Positions 19,177 through 28,338 of a stretch of 64,000 nt of DNA are shown one piece after another. This DNA is from Erythrobacter sp. BLCC-B19 (GTDB lineage: Bacteria; Pseudomonadota; Alphaproteobacteria; Sphingomonadales; Sphingomonadaceae), in contig NZ_CP117516.1 of the NCBI RefSeq assembly GCF_028621955.1, positions 3,543,051 to 3,607,050 on the forward strand. The letters are read 5' to 3'. Within the stretch, counting starts at the first letter, position 1. Every line of letters begins with the position of its first letter. The position numbers and the translations under genes are program-made. The notes under the pieces are model-generated. The model worked only from the letters and a program-made list of their open reading frames with translations, searched no databases and was not told the DNA's origin.

Positions 19177-19990
19177 CCTTCCCCCCATCCGCGAGGTCAT
19201 CGCCCGCCACGGCCTTGCCGCGTCCAAGGCGCTGGGGCAGAATTTCCTGCTCGACGAGCAACTGCTCGCGCGTATCGCTGCGCTGCCGGGTGACCTGTCG
19301 GGCCAGCCGGTGCTCGAAGTCGGCCCCGGCCCCGGCGGGCTGACGCGGGCGCTGCTGCGGGCAGGCGCGCGCGTGACGGCGATCGAAATGGATCGCCGCT
19401 GCCTGCCAGCGTTGGCCGAGCTGGGTGAGAGCTTTCCCGGGCAACTCACTGTTATCGAAGGCGACGCGCTGAAGCTCGATCACGCGCAGCTGATGGGCGG
19501 CGAGCCGTTCCACGTGCTCTCGAACCTGCCCTATAATGTCGGCACTGCGCTGTTCGTGCGCTGGCTGGGGGGTGAGGCGTGGCCTCCCCTGTGGCAGTCG
19601 CTCACCCTCATGTTCCAGCGCGAGGTCGCCGACCGGATCGTCGCCGTGCCCGATAGCGACGCCTATGGCCGCCTCGCCGTCCTCGCCCAGTGGCGCAGCC
19701 AGGCGCGGCTCGCGATGAAAGTCCACCGCAGCGCCTTCACCCCGCCCCCCAAGGTGATGAGCGCGATCGTCCACGTGACCCCCGCCGCCATGCCCGAGGG
19801 CGTCTCGGCGCGGATGCTCGAACGCCTCACGGAGGCCGCCTTCGGCCAGCGCCGCAAGATGCTGCGCCAGAGTTTGAAGGGCGTGCCGGGCGCGCTGGAG
19901 GCGCTGGCAAACCTCGGCATCGACGAAACGCGGCGGGCCGAGACGGTGAGTGTGGCAGAGTTTGTCGCCGTGGCGAAGGCGCTGAGTTAG
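19169..19990 (+). CDS. rsmA: 16S rRNA dimethyladenosine transferase
   Basis: Dimethylates two adjacent adenosines near the 3' end of 16S rRNA (A1518 and A1519 in E. coli numbering). Of 273 residues, [11 protein letters not shown] is the N-terminal signature, [16 protein letters not shown] binds S-adenosylmethionine, and NLPYNVGT is the catalytic NLPY motif. The C-terminal helical domain ends with the usual [12 protein letters not shown] segment. The start is GTG 19169. It converges with malate synthase with a 4-bp overlap of the 3' ends. Confidence 0.97.
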   Translation: MPDLPPIREVIARHGLAASKALGQNFLLDEQLLARIAALPGDLSGQPVLEVGPGPGGLTRALLRAGARVTAIEMDRRCLPALAELGESFPGQLTVIEGDALKLDHAQLMGGEPFHVLSNLPYNVGTALFVRWLGGEAWPPLWQSLTLMFQREVADRIVAVPDSDAYGRLAVLAQWRSQARLAMKVHRSAFTPPPKVMSAIVHVTPAAMPEGVSARMLERLTEAAFGQRRKMLRQSLKGVPGALEALANLGIDETRRAETVSVAEFVAVAKALS

Positions 19991-22083
19991 AGCGCCTTCT
20001 TCCTGAGCCGCCAGGCGTGCAGCAGCGGTTCGGTATAGCCGCTGGGCTGCTCCACGCCCTTGAAGATCAGATCTTTCGCCGCACTGAAGGCCGCACCGTC
20101 CTCGTTGCCGGTAAGCGGCACATAAAGCGGGTCGCCCGCGTTCTGCGCGTCGACCTTGGCGGCCATGCGGGTGAGCGAGTCCATCACCTGGGCCTCGGTG
20201 ATCACACCGTGCAGCAGCCAGTTGGCGATGTGCTGCGAGGAGATGCGCAAGGTCGCGCGGTCTTCCATCAGGCCCACATCGTTGATGTCGGGCACCTTGG
20301 AACAGCCCACGCCCTGATCAATCCAGCGCACGACGTAGCCAAGCAAGCCTTGGCAATTGTTGTCGAGTTCTTCGCGCACTTCCTCCGCAGACCAGTTCGC
20401 GCCCTCCGCCAGCGGAATCGCCAGCAGGTCATCGAGGCCCGCGGGCTCGGGCAGGTGCTTCTGCACCTCGAACACGTCGATCTGGTGGTAGTGCAGCGCA
20501 TGGAGCGTCGCGGCGGTGGGAGACGGCACCCACGCGGTGTTCGCGCCCGCCTTGAGGTGCCCGACCTTCTCGACCATCATCTGCCCCATCAGATCGGGCG
20601 CGGCCCACATCCCCTTGCCGATCTGCGCCTTGCCCGAGAGGCCATGCGCAAGGCCGATGGCGACGTTCCTCGCCTCGTAGGACTTGAGCCACGCGCTGCT
20701 CTTCATGGCACCTTTCCGCAGCATCGGCCCAGCGCGCATCGAAGTGTGGATTTCGTCGCCCGTGCGGTCGAGGAAGCCGGTGTTGATGAAGACGATGCGG
20801 TCCTTCACCGCTTGGATGCAGGCAGCAAGGTTCGCCGAGGTGCGGCGCTCCTCATCCATCACCCCGACCTTGATCGTGTGGCGCGGCAGGCCGAGCAGGT
20901 CTTCCACCGCGTCAAACAGGTCGTTGGTGAAGGCGCATTCCTCCGGCCCGTGCATCTTGGGCTTGACGATGTAGATCGAGCCGGTGCGCGAGTTTCCGAA
21001 CTTGCCGTGGCCTTCAACATCGAGCGTGGAAATGGCCGATGTGAATACCGCGTCCATGATCCCCTCGGGAATCTCGCTGCCATCGGCGAGGCGGATCGCG
21101 GGGTTGGTCATCAGGTGGCCGACATTGCGCACGAACATCAGGCTGCGGCCCTTGAGTGTCTGCGCGGTGCCGTCGGTCGCGGTGTAGCTCTTGTCGCCCG
21201 CGAGCGTGCGGGTGAGGGTCTTGCCGCCCTTCTCGAAGCTCTCCGACAGGTCTCCGCGGATGATGCCGAGCCAGTTGGTGTAGGCCAGCAGCTTGTCCTC
21301 GGCATCGACGGCCGCCACGGAGTCCTCGCAATCGGCAATGGTGGTGAGCGCGGCCTCGACGATGATGTCGGCGATCCCGGCCTTGTCGGTGGCGCCGACG
21401 GGGGTGGCGGAATCGAACACAACATCGACGTGCAAGCCGTTGTTTTTCAGCAGCACGCCCTTGTCGGTGGTGCCCGCCTGCTGCGACGGATCGGCAAGCG
21501 CGATTGCCTCGCGGGCCACAAGGTCGGCCCAGCTCCCGCTCGCCAGCGGGAAGGTCGCGTCGAGGAACGCCCGCCCGCGCGCGATCACCGCTTGCCCTCG
21601 CGCCTCGTCATAGCCGCCGGGCCTAGCGGGGGCCGCATCGAGCGCGTCGGTGCCGTAGAAGGCATCGTAGAGGCTCCCCCAGCGCGCGTTGGCGGCATTG
21701 AGCAGGAAGCGGGCGTTGAGGATCGGCACCACCAGCTGCGGGCCGGCCATGGTGGCGATCTCGGGGTCGACGTTCTGGGTGCCGATCTGGAACGCACCGG
21801 GTTCGGGGACGAGGTAGCCGATTTCGGTCAGGAAGGCCTTGTAGGCGGCGGCATCGTGCGGCTTGCCCGCGCGTTCCAAGTGCCACGCGTCGATCTGTGC
21901 CTGCAGCGCCTCGCGCTTTTCCAGCAGCGCACGGTTCCTCGGCGCAAAGTCGGCCAGCAGCGCGGCGAAACCCTGCCAGAAATCGTCCACATCCCGCCCA
22001 AGCGGCGCCAGAACCTCGCCTTCAAGGAAGCTCGCCAGCCGGCCATCAATCGCAATACCGGCGCGGGTCGTCATGTCAGTCAT
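19987..22083 (-). CDS. glcB: malate synthase G
   Basis: Condenses glyoxylate and acetyl-CoA to malate. The 698-residue length matches the monomeric G isoform. Visible motifs include [29 protein letters not shown], the acidic and Arg active-site regions around [18 protein letters not shown], and the C-terminal [20 protein letters not shown]. It appears monocistronic, with no isocitrate lyase in the window, so it may serve glycolate or purine-derived glyoxylate or a separately encoded glyoxylate shunt. Confidence 0.97.
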   Translation of the reverse strand: MTDMTTRAGIAIDGRLASFLEGEVLAPLGRDVDDFWQGFAALLADFAPRNRALLEKREALQAQIDAWHLERAGKPHDAAAYKAFLTEIGYLVPEPGAFQIGTQNVDPEIATMAGPQLVVPILNARFLLNAANARWGSLYDAFYGTDALDAAPARPGGYDEARGQAVIARGRAFLDATFPLASGSWADLVAREAIALADPSQQAGTTDKGVLLKNNGLHVDVVFDSATPVGATDKAGIADIIVEAALTTIADCEDSVAAVDAEDKLLAYTNWLGIIRGDLSESFEKGGKTLTRTLAGDKSYTATDGTAQTLKGRSLMFVRNVGHLMTNPAIRLADGSEIPEGIMDAVFTSAISTLDVEGHGKFGNSRTGSIYIVKPKMHGPEECAFTNDLFDAVEDLLGLPRHTIKVGVMDEERRTSANLAACIQAVKDRIVFINTGFLDRTGDEIHTSMRAGPMLRKGAMKSSAWLKSYEARNVAIGLAHGLSGKAQIGKGMWAAPDLMGQMMVEKVGHLKAGANTAWVPSPTAATLHALHYHQIDVFEVQKHLPEPAGLDDLLAIPLAEGANWSAEEVREELDNNCQGLLGYVVRWIDQGVGCSKVPDINDVGLMEDRATLRISSQHIANWLLHGVITEAQVMDSLTRMAAKVDAQNAGDPLYVPLTGNEDGAAFSAAKDLIFKGVEQPSGYTEPLLHAWRLRKKAL

Positions 22084-22199
22084 CAGTGTCCTCGTGGGTT
22101 GTCAGAGCCCGGGGAGGAGAGGACGGCTGGCCCTATGGCGCAGGCCCGATGCGATTGCAACGGGTTGGACAGGCGCGCGCTCCCGGCTAGAGGGAGAGG

Positions 22200-23390
22200 A
22201 TGGACGGGACATTGGCAACAATCGACAGCGCCGCGATGCTGACGCAGGTGCAAGCCTGGAGCGCGATCAACACCGGCACGGCGAATCTGGCCGGGCTGGC
22301 GGCGCAGGCCGCCGCGCTGGCCGAGGCTTTCGCCGCGCTTCCCGGCACCGTCGAACTGGTCGATCCGTCACCCGTCACCGCCATCGCCGCAGATGGCAGC
22401 GCGTTCGAAAAGCCCCACGGCCAGCATATGGTGGTGCGGGTGCGCCCGCAGGCGAATCGGCGGATCCTGCTGACCGGGCACATGGACACCGTGTTCCCCG
22501 CCGATCACCCCTTCCAGCGCCAGACCTGGCTGGATGGCGAAACACTGAACGGCCCCGGTGTCGCCGACATGAAGGGCGGCATCGCGGTGATGCTCCATGC
22601 GCTGATGGCGTTCGAACAGACCGCGAGCGCCGGATCGCTGGGCTATGATGTGCTGATCAACTCCGATGAGGAAACCGGCTCGCTTGCCAGCGCCGCGCTG
22701 ATTGCCGAACTCGCCGCGGGCAAGCTAGCCGCGCTCACCTACGAGCCGGCCGCTCTCCCCGATGGCACGCTGGCGCACGAGCGCGGGGGGACGGGGAACT
22801 ATTCGATCACGTTCACAGGCAGAAGCGCCCATGCCGGGCGCAACCCGCACGAAGGGCGCAATGCGATTGTCGCAGCGGCCGATCTGATCCTGCGGCTGAA
22901 GGCGCTGGAGAACGATCAGATCACCATCAATCCGGCCAAGCTCGAAGGCGGCGCCGCGAACAATGTCGTGCCCGACCATGCTGTGCTGCGCTTCAACGTG
23001 CGCCCCAAGAGCACCGTGGCCGCCGAGGGCTTCGATCACGATCTCAACGCTTTGCTGCGCAGCATTGAGGTGGCTCACGAAGTTGCCACCCACCGCCATG
23101 GCGGCGTCACCCGCCCGCCCAAGAAAGTCGATGCGCGCGCGCAAGCCCTGTTCGATCTCGTGCGGGAATGCGGCGCGGAACTTGGCCAGACGATCCGCTG
23201 GCAATCCACCGGCGGGGTGTGCGACGGCAACAATATCGCGGCCTGCGGCGTGCCCGTGGTCGACACCATGGGGGTGCGCGGCGGCGCGATCCATTCGCCG
23301 GACGAATATCTCATCGTCCCCAGTCTTGCCGAACGCGCAGCGCTTTCCGCCCGCGTGATCGAGCGCCTTGCTCAGGGAGCAATATCTTGA
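22200..23390 (+). CDS. M20 family metallohydrolase (ArgE/DapE/carboxypeptidase G2 type)
   Basis: A 396-residue zinc hydrolase. TGHMDTVFP carries the first metal His and the catalytic-region Asp, GPGVADMKGG the bridging Asp, and NSDEETGS the catalytic Glu with the adjacent metal ligand; a dimerisation domain lies between residues ~190 and 310 (GRSAHAGRNPHEGRNA). It directly precedes astA with a 4-bp overlap and so should belong to the arginine succinyltransferase pathway. A role in removing succinyl groups, in place of the M14 enzyme AstE, is inference. ATG 22200 follows AGGGAGAGG. Confidence 0.85.
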   Translation: MDGTLATIDSAAMLTQVQAWSAINTGTANLAGLAAQAAALAEAFAALPGTVELVDPSPVTAIAADGSAFEKPHGQHMVVRVRPQANRRILLTGHMDTVFPADHPFQRQTWLDGETLNGPGVADMKGGIAVMLHALMAFEQTASAGSLGYDVLINSDEETGSLASAALIAELAAGKLAALTYEPAALPDGTLAHERGGTGNYSITFTGRSAHAGRNPHEGRNAIVAAADLILRLKALENDQITINPAKLEGGAANNVVPDHAVLRFNVRPKSTVAAEGFDHDLNALLRSIEVAHEVATHRHGGVTRPPKKVDARAQALFDLVRECGAELGQTIRWQSTGGVCDGNNIAACGVPVVDTMGVRGGAIHSPDEYLIVPSLAERAALSARVIERLAQGAIS

Positions 23391-24403
23391 CCTTCCGCCT
23401 GCGCGCTGCGCGCCCCGCCGATCTTGAGGCACTTTATGAAATGGCCAAACTGACGGGCGGGGGCTTCACCAACCTGCCGCCCGATCGCGCGGCGCTGCGC
23501 GGCAAGCTCGAACGGGCCGAGGCGGCTTTCGCCCGCGAGGACGAAACGCTCGCCGACGAGCAGTTCGTGCTGGTGCTGGAAAACGCCCGCACCGGGGCGG
23601 TGCGCGGCACCTGCCAGCTGATGACCAAGGTCGGCCAGCGCTGGCCGTTCTATTCCTATCGTCTCAACACCCTCACCCAGTATTCGCAGGAGCTTGACCG
23701 CACGGTGCGCGCCGAGCTCCTCAGCCTTGTCACCGACCTTGAGGGATCGAGCGAGGTTGGCGGGCTGTTCCTCCACCCCAATGAACGCGCCGGCGGCCTC
23801 GGCCTGCTGCTCGCCCGCTCACGCTATCTGTTCGTCGCCATGCACCGGGCGCGCTTTGCCGACCGCATCCTTGCCGAATTGCGCGGGATCATCGACGAGC
23901 GCGGCGGATCGCCTTTCTGGGACGGTGTCGCAGGGCGCTTCTTCGGGATGAGCTTCCAGGACGCGGACTATTTCAACGCGATCAACGGAAACCAGTTCAT
24001 CGCCGACCTGATGCCCAAGCACCCGGTCTACATCGCCATGCTGAACGACGATGCCCGCTCTGTCATCGGGGTGCCCCATCCCACGGGCCGTGCCGCGATG
24101 CGGATGCTGGAGGACGAGGGCTTCCGCGCCGAGGGCTATGTCGACATCTTCGATGGCGGCCCGACGATGGTGGCCTGGACCGACAATGTCACGAGCGTCA
24201 AGAACGCCTGCGAACACCCCGTCACCGCAGTGGATGCAAGCGAGGGCGAGCGGGCGATCCTCGCCACCGGCAGGCTCGGCACGTTCCGCGCCTGCTTCGG
24301 CGCGCGGGTGCTGGACGGCGCCGGGGGCATCGCGATCGATTCGGCCAGCGCCGATCTGCTCGACGTGTGCGAGGGTGACATGGTGTGGAGCGTGGGGCGG
24401 TAG
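23387..24403 (+). CDS. astA: arginine N-succinyltransferase
   Basis: First step of the AST pathway of arginine catabolism: arginine plus succinyl-CoA gives N2-succinylarginine. The 338-residue protein starts with FRLRAARPADLEALYEMAK (GNAT-like fold) and has KVGQRWPFYSYRLNTLTQYS, SSEVGGLFLHPNERAGGLGL and MSFQDADYFNAINGNQFIAD. The start is TTG 23387, overlapping the preceding stop, with AGGGAG 8 nt upstream. A repeat element separates it from astB. Confidence 0.95.
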   Translation: MTFRLRAARPADLEALYEMAKLTGGGFTNLPPDRAALRGKLERAEAAFAREDETLADEQFVLVLENARTGAVRGTCQLMTKVGQRWPFYSYRLNTLTQYSQELDRTVRAELLSLVTDLEGSSEVGGLFLHPNERAGGLGLLLARSRYLFVAMHRARFADRILAELRGIIDERGGSPFWDGVAGRFFGMSFQDADYFNAINGNQFIADLMPKHPVYIAMLNDDARSVIGVPHPTGRAAMRMLEDEGFRAEGYVDIFDGGPTMVAWTDNVTSVKNACEHPVTAVDASEGERAILATGRLGTFRACFGARVLDGAGGIAIDSASADLLDVCEGDMVWSVGR

Positions 24404-24420
24404 ACTTGATTTCCTCGCCA

Positions 24421-24522
24421 CCCGCGAGGAGCGCAGCGACGCGGCGATCCATGGCCCGCCCGCTCGCCGCAAGGTTCGACCATGGATTGCCGCGCGACCT
24501 GACGGTCGCTCGCAATGACGAA
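24421..24522. repeat. REP-like inverted repeat between astA and astB
   Basis: The left arm around 24424-24454 and the right arm around 24480-24521 are imperfect reverse complements sharing the core ATCCATGG/CCATGGAT. The outer right end reads TCGCTCGCAATGACG. Such ATTGCGAGCG...CAATCCATGG elements are widespread intergenic repeats in Alphaproteobacteria. It lies inside the presumed ast transcript and may form a long hairpin. Confidence 0.75.
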
Positions 24523-24535
24523 ATGGACTGAGAAA

Positions 24536-25783
24536 ATGCTCACCGAAATCAATTTCGACGGGATCGTCGGCCCCTCGCACAACTATGCAGGCCTCAGCCT
24601 CGGCAATATCGCCAGTGCAAGCCATGCGGGCGATCCGTCCTACCCGCGCGCGGCGGCACTTCAGGGCGTGGCCAAGATGCGGGGGAACCTTGCGCGGCTG
24701 GGCGTGCAAGGCTTCCTTCTGCCGCTCCCCCGGCCCAACCATGCGCTGACGCAGGCGCTTGCACTCGATGGCACCGAGCCGCCGCAATTGCGCGCAGCGC
24801 CGTGGTCGGCCTCCTCGATGTGGACGGCCAATGCCGCCACCGTCTCCCCGGCCCCTGACACTGCCGACGGGCGTTGCCACCTGACACCGGCAAACCTCAT
24901 CACCATGCTCCACCGCGCGCAGGAATGGCCGGATACGCAGGCCCAGCTCAGGATCGCTTTCGGCGACACGCGGCACTTTGCGATCCATGATGCCGTCCCG
25001 CCGACTTTCGGTGATGAAGGCGCGGCCAATCATATGCGGCTGTGCGAAAGTCACGATGCCCCCGGGGTCGAGGTGTTCGTCTATGGCAAGACCGGCGGCC
25101 GCTTCCCTGCACGCCAGCACGAGCAGGCGAGCCGCATTGTCGCCCGCGCCCACGGGCTCGATCCCGCGCGCACCGTGTTCATCGAGCAGAATCCCGAGGC
25201 CATTGCGGCAGGCGCTTTCCACAATGATGTGGTTGCGGTCGCCAACGGGCGTGTGCTGTTCACCCATGCCGAGGCCTTTGCCGACCAGCAGGGCGCCTAT
25301 GATGCGATCCGCGCCGCCTTCCCGGCGCTCGAAGTGGTCGAGGTGCCTGCGTCGGCTGTCTCGCTGCAAGAGGCGATCCGCACCTATCTGTTCAACGCCC
25401 AGCTACTGACGCTGCCGAGCGGCGAGATGGCGCTGATCGTCCCCGAGGAATGTCGCGAGAGCCCGAGCGTTTGGGGCTGGTGCGAGGCGATGCTCGCCAG
25501 CAATGGCCCGATCCGTCAGGTGATCCCGGTCGATGTGCGGCAATCGATGGCGAATGGCGGCGGGCCTGCCTGCCTTCGGTTGCGCGTCGTCTGCGATCCG
25601 GCGACGGTCGACCCGCGCTTCCTGCTCGACGAGGCCCGCGCCGACCTGATCGAACGCGTCATCGCCGCGCATTGGCCCGAACAGATCGACCCGTCCGATA
25701 TTGGGTCACAGGTGCTGGCGGACAGCGTGATTGCGGCACGCCTCGCCTTGCTCGACGCGCTCGATCTGGCACAGCTTGGTTAA
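24536..25783 (+). CDS. astB: N-succinylarginine dihydrolase
   Basis: Second AST step: hydrolyses N2-succinylarginine to succinylornithine, CO2 and ammonia. The 415-residue pentein-fold protein starts EINFDGIVGPSHNYAGLSLG, as known AstB does. FGDEGAANHMRLC carries the catalytic acidic and His region; the catalytic Cys is in NGGGPACLRLRV near residue 347. ATG 24536 is chosen over ATG 24515 because the latter lies within the repeat element and adds seven unconserved residues. astC, astD and astE do not follow. Confidence 0.95.
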   Translation: MLTEINFDGIVGPSHNYAGLSLGNIASASHAGDPSYPRAAALQGVAKMRGNLARLGVQGFLLPLPRPNHALTQALALDGTEPPQLRAAPWSASSMWTANAATVSPAPDTADGRCHLTPANLITMLHRAQEWPDTQAQLRIAFGDTRHFAIHDAVPPTFGDEGAANHMRLCESHDAPGVEVFVYGKTGGRFPARQHEQASRIVARAHGLDPARTVFIEQNPEAIAAGAFHNDVVAVANGRVLFTHAEAFADQQGAYDAIRAAFPALEVVEVPASAVSLQEAIRTYLFNAQLLTLPSGEMALIVPEECRESPSVWGWCEAMLASNGPIRQVIPVDVRQSMANGGGPACLRLRVVCDPATVDPRFLLDEARADLIERVIAAHWPEQIDPSDIGSQVLADSVIAARLALLDALDLAQLG

Positions 25784-25877
25784 CGCGTTTGAAGCAAGCG
25801 CTGGCGCGGCGTAAGGTTACTCCATCGTAAAGGCGACTCAGCGGCCACGCAGAGTCGAAAGCACTTCGGGAGACGCC

Positions 25878-26132
25878 ATGCTGCGCAAGCTGGGACGGCT
25901 GTTCGTGATCAAGACGCGCTTTGAAGCGTTCCTGATCATTTACGCGCTCGCCTTGGGTTCGAGTGCGCGGGGGATGGTCTATCTCCACGAATATCCCGGC
26001 TTCGGCGGCAAGCTGCTGTTCCTCGCGACGACCGGCGCCGTGTTCCTTGCGGGCGCGAAAATCCTCGACTGCCTGAAGCTTGAAAAGGAAGTGGCGAGCT
26101 TGCGCGAGGCGCGGGTCGATACGCGCGACTGA
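25878..26132 (+). CDS. small conserved-looking membrane protein
   Basis: An 84-residue protein with a basic N-terminus (MLRKLGRLFVIKTRFEA), two hydrophobic helices (about residues 17-30 and 43-60, FLIIYALALGSSARGMVY and LLFLATTGAVFLAGAKIL) and a charged helical tail. AGAT/GGGAGA purines precede the ATG by about 5-10 nt. It is a solitary gene beside ssrA. The family is not recognised. Confidence 0.65.
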   Translation: MLRKLGRLFVIKTRFEAFLIIYALALGSSARGMVYLHEYPGFGGKLLFLATTGAVFLAGAKILDCLKLEKEVASLREARVDTRD

Positions 26133-26189
26133 AGCGCTCAGCTTGCGGCATCTTTTCGGGAAGGTGGGGGGATTCTGTTGCTACGTTCC

Positions 26190-26540
26190 CCCCGGACGCC
26201 CGGTTTCCGATTCTGTTACCCGGTTCGGTCCGAACCGTGCTCTAGGCTTAGTAAATTCAGGCCGTTAGGCCGTCACATTACGCAGCGAGAGCAAGTGCTT
26301 CGTTGTCGTTGGCACTTATGGTTTTTGAGCCTTATGCGGGTTACTCAGCCCGGGCGAAAACTACGTCTTTCAACACACGTCGATCCTGGTTCGGCCCCTC
26401 CAGCTGAGCCGCTCGGTCGGCACGCGGTCCACGCGTGTCGACCGTGGGCTCAGATGGTGGAGCCGCCGGGTACTGCCCCCGGGTCCGTTGCATCTATTGC
26501 ACGCAGCAATTTATCGCCATAGCCGGGCGAACCCGGCGGA
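26190..26540 (-). ncRNA. ssrA: two-piece (circularly permuted) tmRNA
   Basis: Rescues stalled ribosomes by trans-translation. Read on the minus strand, the acceptor piece comes first and ends in CGGCTCCACCA (CCA 3' end at 26455). An intervening segment (26454-26399) follows, then the coding piece beginning GGGGCCG at 26398. The two ends pair as a 7-bp acceptor stem with a G-U at the third pair, the alanine identity element. The tag is read at 26313-26278 as ANDNEALALAA then TAA. The 5' end near 26540 and the 3' end near 26190 are estimates. Confidence 0.93.
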
Positions 26541-26544
26541 AGCG

Positions 26545-26572
26545 GATATAGCGCGGCAATCCTGAATGTGAA
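26545..26572 (-). promoter_or_regulatory. probable sigma-70 promoter of ssrA
   Basis: On the minus strand, TTCACA (26572-26567) and TATATC (26550-26545) are separated by 16 nt. Transcription would start near 26538-26540, just at the GC-rich hairpin that opens the acceptor piece. The fit is good but only one match is seen. Confidence 0.5.
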
Positions 26573-26585
26573 GTGAGCGCCGCCC

Positions 26586-27008
26586 TTACTTCTTCAGCGC
26601 ATCCCTGATTTCGATCAGCAGGTCGATCTCGGTCGGCCCGGCAGGGGCTGCGGCTTCCTCAGTCTTGGAAAACTGCGCGGTAATCTTGTTCACATAGCGC
26701 ACCATCAGGAAGATGATGAAGGCCAGGATCAGGAAATTGATCACGACCGATGCCAGCGCCCCGACGCCGAGCACCACGGCCCCTGCCTCGCGCGCGGCAG
26801 CCAGCGATGTGCCGGGGGCGACATTGCCCGACAGCACAATGTAGATGTCCGAAAAGTCGATGCTGCCGACGATCCAGCCGATGAAGGGCATGATGATGTC
26901 GTCCGTCAGCGACTTGACGATTGCGCCGAACGCCGCGCCGATGATGACGCCGACCGCGAGGTCGATGACATTGCCCTTGGCGATGAAGGCCTTGAATTCC
27001 GACAGCAT
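26586..27008 (-). CDS. mscL: large-conductance mechanosensitive channel
   Basis: Homopentameric inner-membrane emergency valve opened by membrane tension on osmotic downshock. The 140-residue protein has the N-terminal amphipathic helix ([20 protein letters not shown]), TM1 through [13 protein letters not shown], a periplasmic loop, TM2 ([20 protein letters not shown]) and the cytoplasmic helix ending [21 protein letters not shown] lies 7 nt before ATG 27008. Confidence 0.96.
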   Translation of the reverse strand: MLSEFKAFIAKGNVIDLAVGVIIGAAFGAIVKSLTDDIIMPFIGWIVGSIDFSDIYIVLSGNVAPGTSLAAAREAGAVVLGVGALASVVINFLILAFIIFLMVRYVNKITAQFSKTEEAAAPAGPTEIDLLIEIRDALKK

Positions 27009-27173
27009 GATGATCCCTCCTGTGTGCCGTTTGTCCCCTTTTGGCACTCGGCCCAGCGGCTGCCAAGTCATGGCATCCGATCCACGCGCCTTGAATGGGG
27101 ATAGCGGTGTGCTATATCCGCAATACAGGAACACACCGCCGGGCTGCCCCGTGCGATGAGGAGGGATAAGGCC

Positions 27174-27803
27174 ATGAATTTCAGGACTATGCTGCGCGGC
27201 GCCTTTGCCGCTGCTGCCGCACTCAGCCTTGCGGCCTGCGGGATCAACTCGGTGCCCACCAAGGAAGAAGCCGCCAAGGCGCAGTGGGGCAACGTCGAAA
27301 GCGCGCTTCAGAACCGTTCGGACAAGATCCCCAATCTCGTCGCCGTGGTGCAGGCCGCTGCCATTTCGGAAAAGGACATCCTGCAAGGCGTGATCGACGC
27401 GCGCGCCCGGGCGACCGCGATCAACATCACCACCGATGACCTGTCGAACCCGGAAGAGTTCAAGAAGTTCAACGACGCGCAGAACCAGCTCACGCAGGCC
27501 ATGGGCCAGCTGCGCACCGTGGTGGAAAACTATCCCGTCCTCACCAGCCAGCCTCGCTTTCGGGATCTGATGATCGCGATCGACGAGGCCAACAACCAGA
27601 TCAACACCGAAAGGGTGCGCTACAACGAGCTCGCCAAGGACTATAACACCGAGATCCGCACCTTCCCTTCGAGCATCGGGGCGAACGTGATCCACGGCGC
27701 CGAGCCGCTCGAATATTTCAAGGCTGAGGAAGGCGCCAAGGCCAACCCCAAGGTCGATATGAGCGGCATCACCGGCGCGGCCACGCCGGCCGCCACCAAT
27801 TGA
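27174..27803 (+). CDS. LemA family lipoprotein
   Basis: A 209-residue protein with a lipoprotein signal ([13 protein letters not shown]), then the LemA helical bundle: [40 protein letters not shown] and [19 protein letters not shown]. Most LemA proteins have an N-terminal membrane anchor; here the anchor is a lipid. ATG 27174 is chosen over 27156 because GAGGAGGG precedes it. It is followed by three TPM-domain genes, a pairing seen in many bacteria, which suggests a shared envelope role. Confidence 0.9.
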   Translation: MNFRTMLRGAFAAAAALSLAACGINSVPTKEEAAKAQWGNVESALQNRSDKIPNLVAVVQAAAISEKDILQGVIDARARATAINITTDDLSNPEEFKKFNDAQNQLTQAMGQLRTVVENYPVLTSQPRFRDLMIAIDEANNQINTERVRYNELAKDYNTEIRTFPSSIGANVIHGAEPLEYFKAEEGAKANPKVDMSGITGAATPAATN

Positions 27804-27804
27804 G

Positions 27805-28338
27805 GTGATTGCGCGCACCGTGCTCCTAGGCCTGGCGCTGTTCGTGGCCGCTTGCGACCGCGAAGCAGAACCCGCAAGGCCAGGGGCAGCGGTGATCGAC
27901 CAGGCCGATGTTCTCTCCCCCGAAGCGGAGACAGCCCTCGGCACCAGATTGCGCCGCTATTGGGATCACAAGGAAACCGCGATCGTGGTCGCAACCGTGC
28001 CAAGTCTGAAGGGCGAGACGATCGAGGCAGCCGCGAACCGGATGTTCAACGATTGGGGCATTGGCGATGCCGAGACCAACCGCGGCGTCCTGCTGCTGAT
28101 CGCGCCTGCGGAGCGGAGATTGCGGATCGAGGTCGGCTGCGGGCTCGAGACGGTTCTTCCCTCCGAAGTGGCGGCACAGATCATTCGCGAGGCGATCCGC
28201 CCGCGCTTCAGTGCTGGCGACCTCGAGGGCGGGACGAATGCAGGGGTCGATGCGCTGATCGCCCGGATCGACACCGCCAATACGGCTCCCGGGCCGGTCA
28301 GCCCACGGTGCCGGCAGATGATGAAAGAGGCCGCATGA
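27805..28338 (+). CDS. short TPM-domain lipoprotein
   Basis: A 177-residue protein with lipobox FVAAC near residue 17 and a single TPM (YgcG-type) domain: [49 protein letters not shown] and [12 protein letters not shown]. It lacks the C-terminal membrane helix and glycine tail of the next gene. GTG 27805 lies directly after the lemA stop, and it overlaps the next gene by 4 bp. Probably periplasmic. Confidence 0.82.
   Translation: MIARTVLLGLALFVAACDREAEPARPGAAVIDQADVLSPEAETALGTRLRRYWDHKETAIVVATVPSLKGETIEAAANRMFNDWGIGDAETNRGVLLLIAPAERRLRIEVGCGLETVLPSEVAAQIIREAIRPRFSAGDLEGGTNAGVDALIARIDTANTAPGPVSPRCRQMMKEAA

Noticed and set aside
26150..26190. G-run/C-run hairpin after the tmRNA coding piece as its terminator
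   Set aside because: A six-base G/C stem with a 16-nt loop exists, but no U-tract follows on the minus strand.
27133..27165. EcfG-like stress promoter (GGAAC-N16/17-CGTT) before lemA
   Set aside because: The -35 GGAAC is present, but the -10 reads CCGT or CGTG rather than CGTT; one partial match is not enough.
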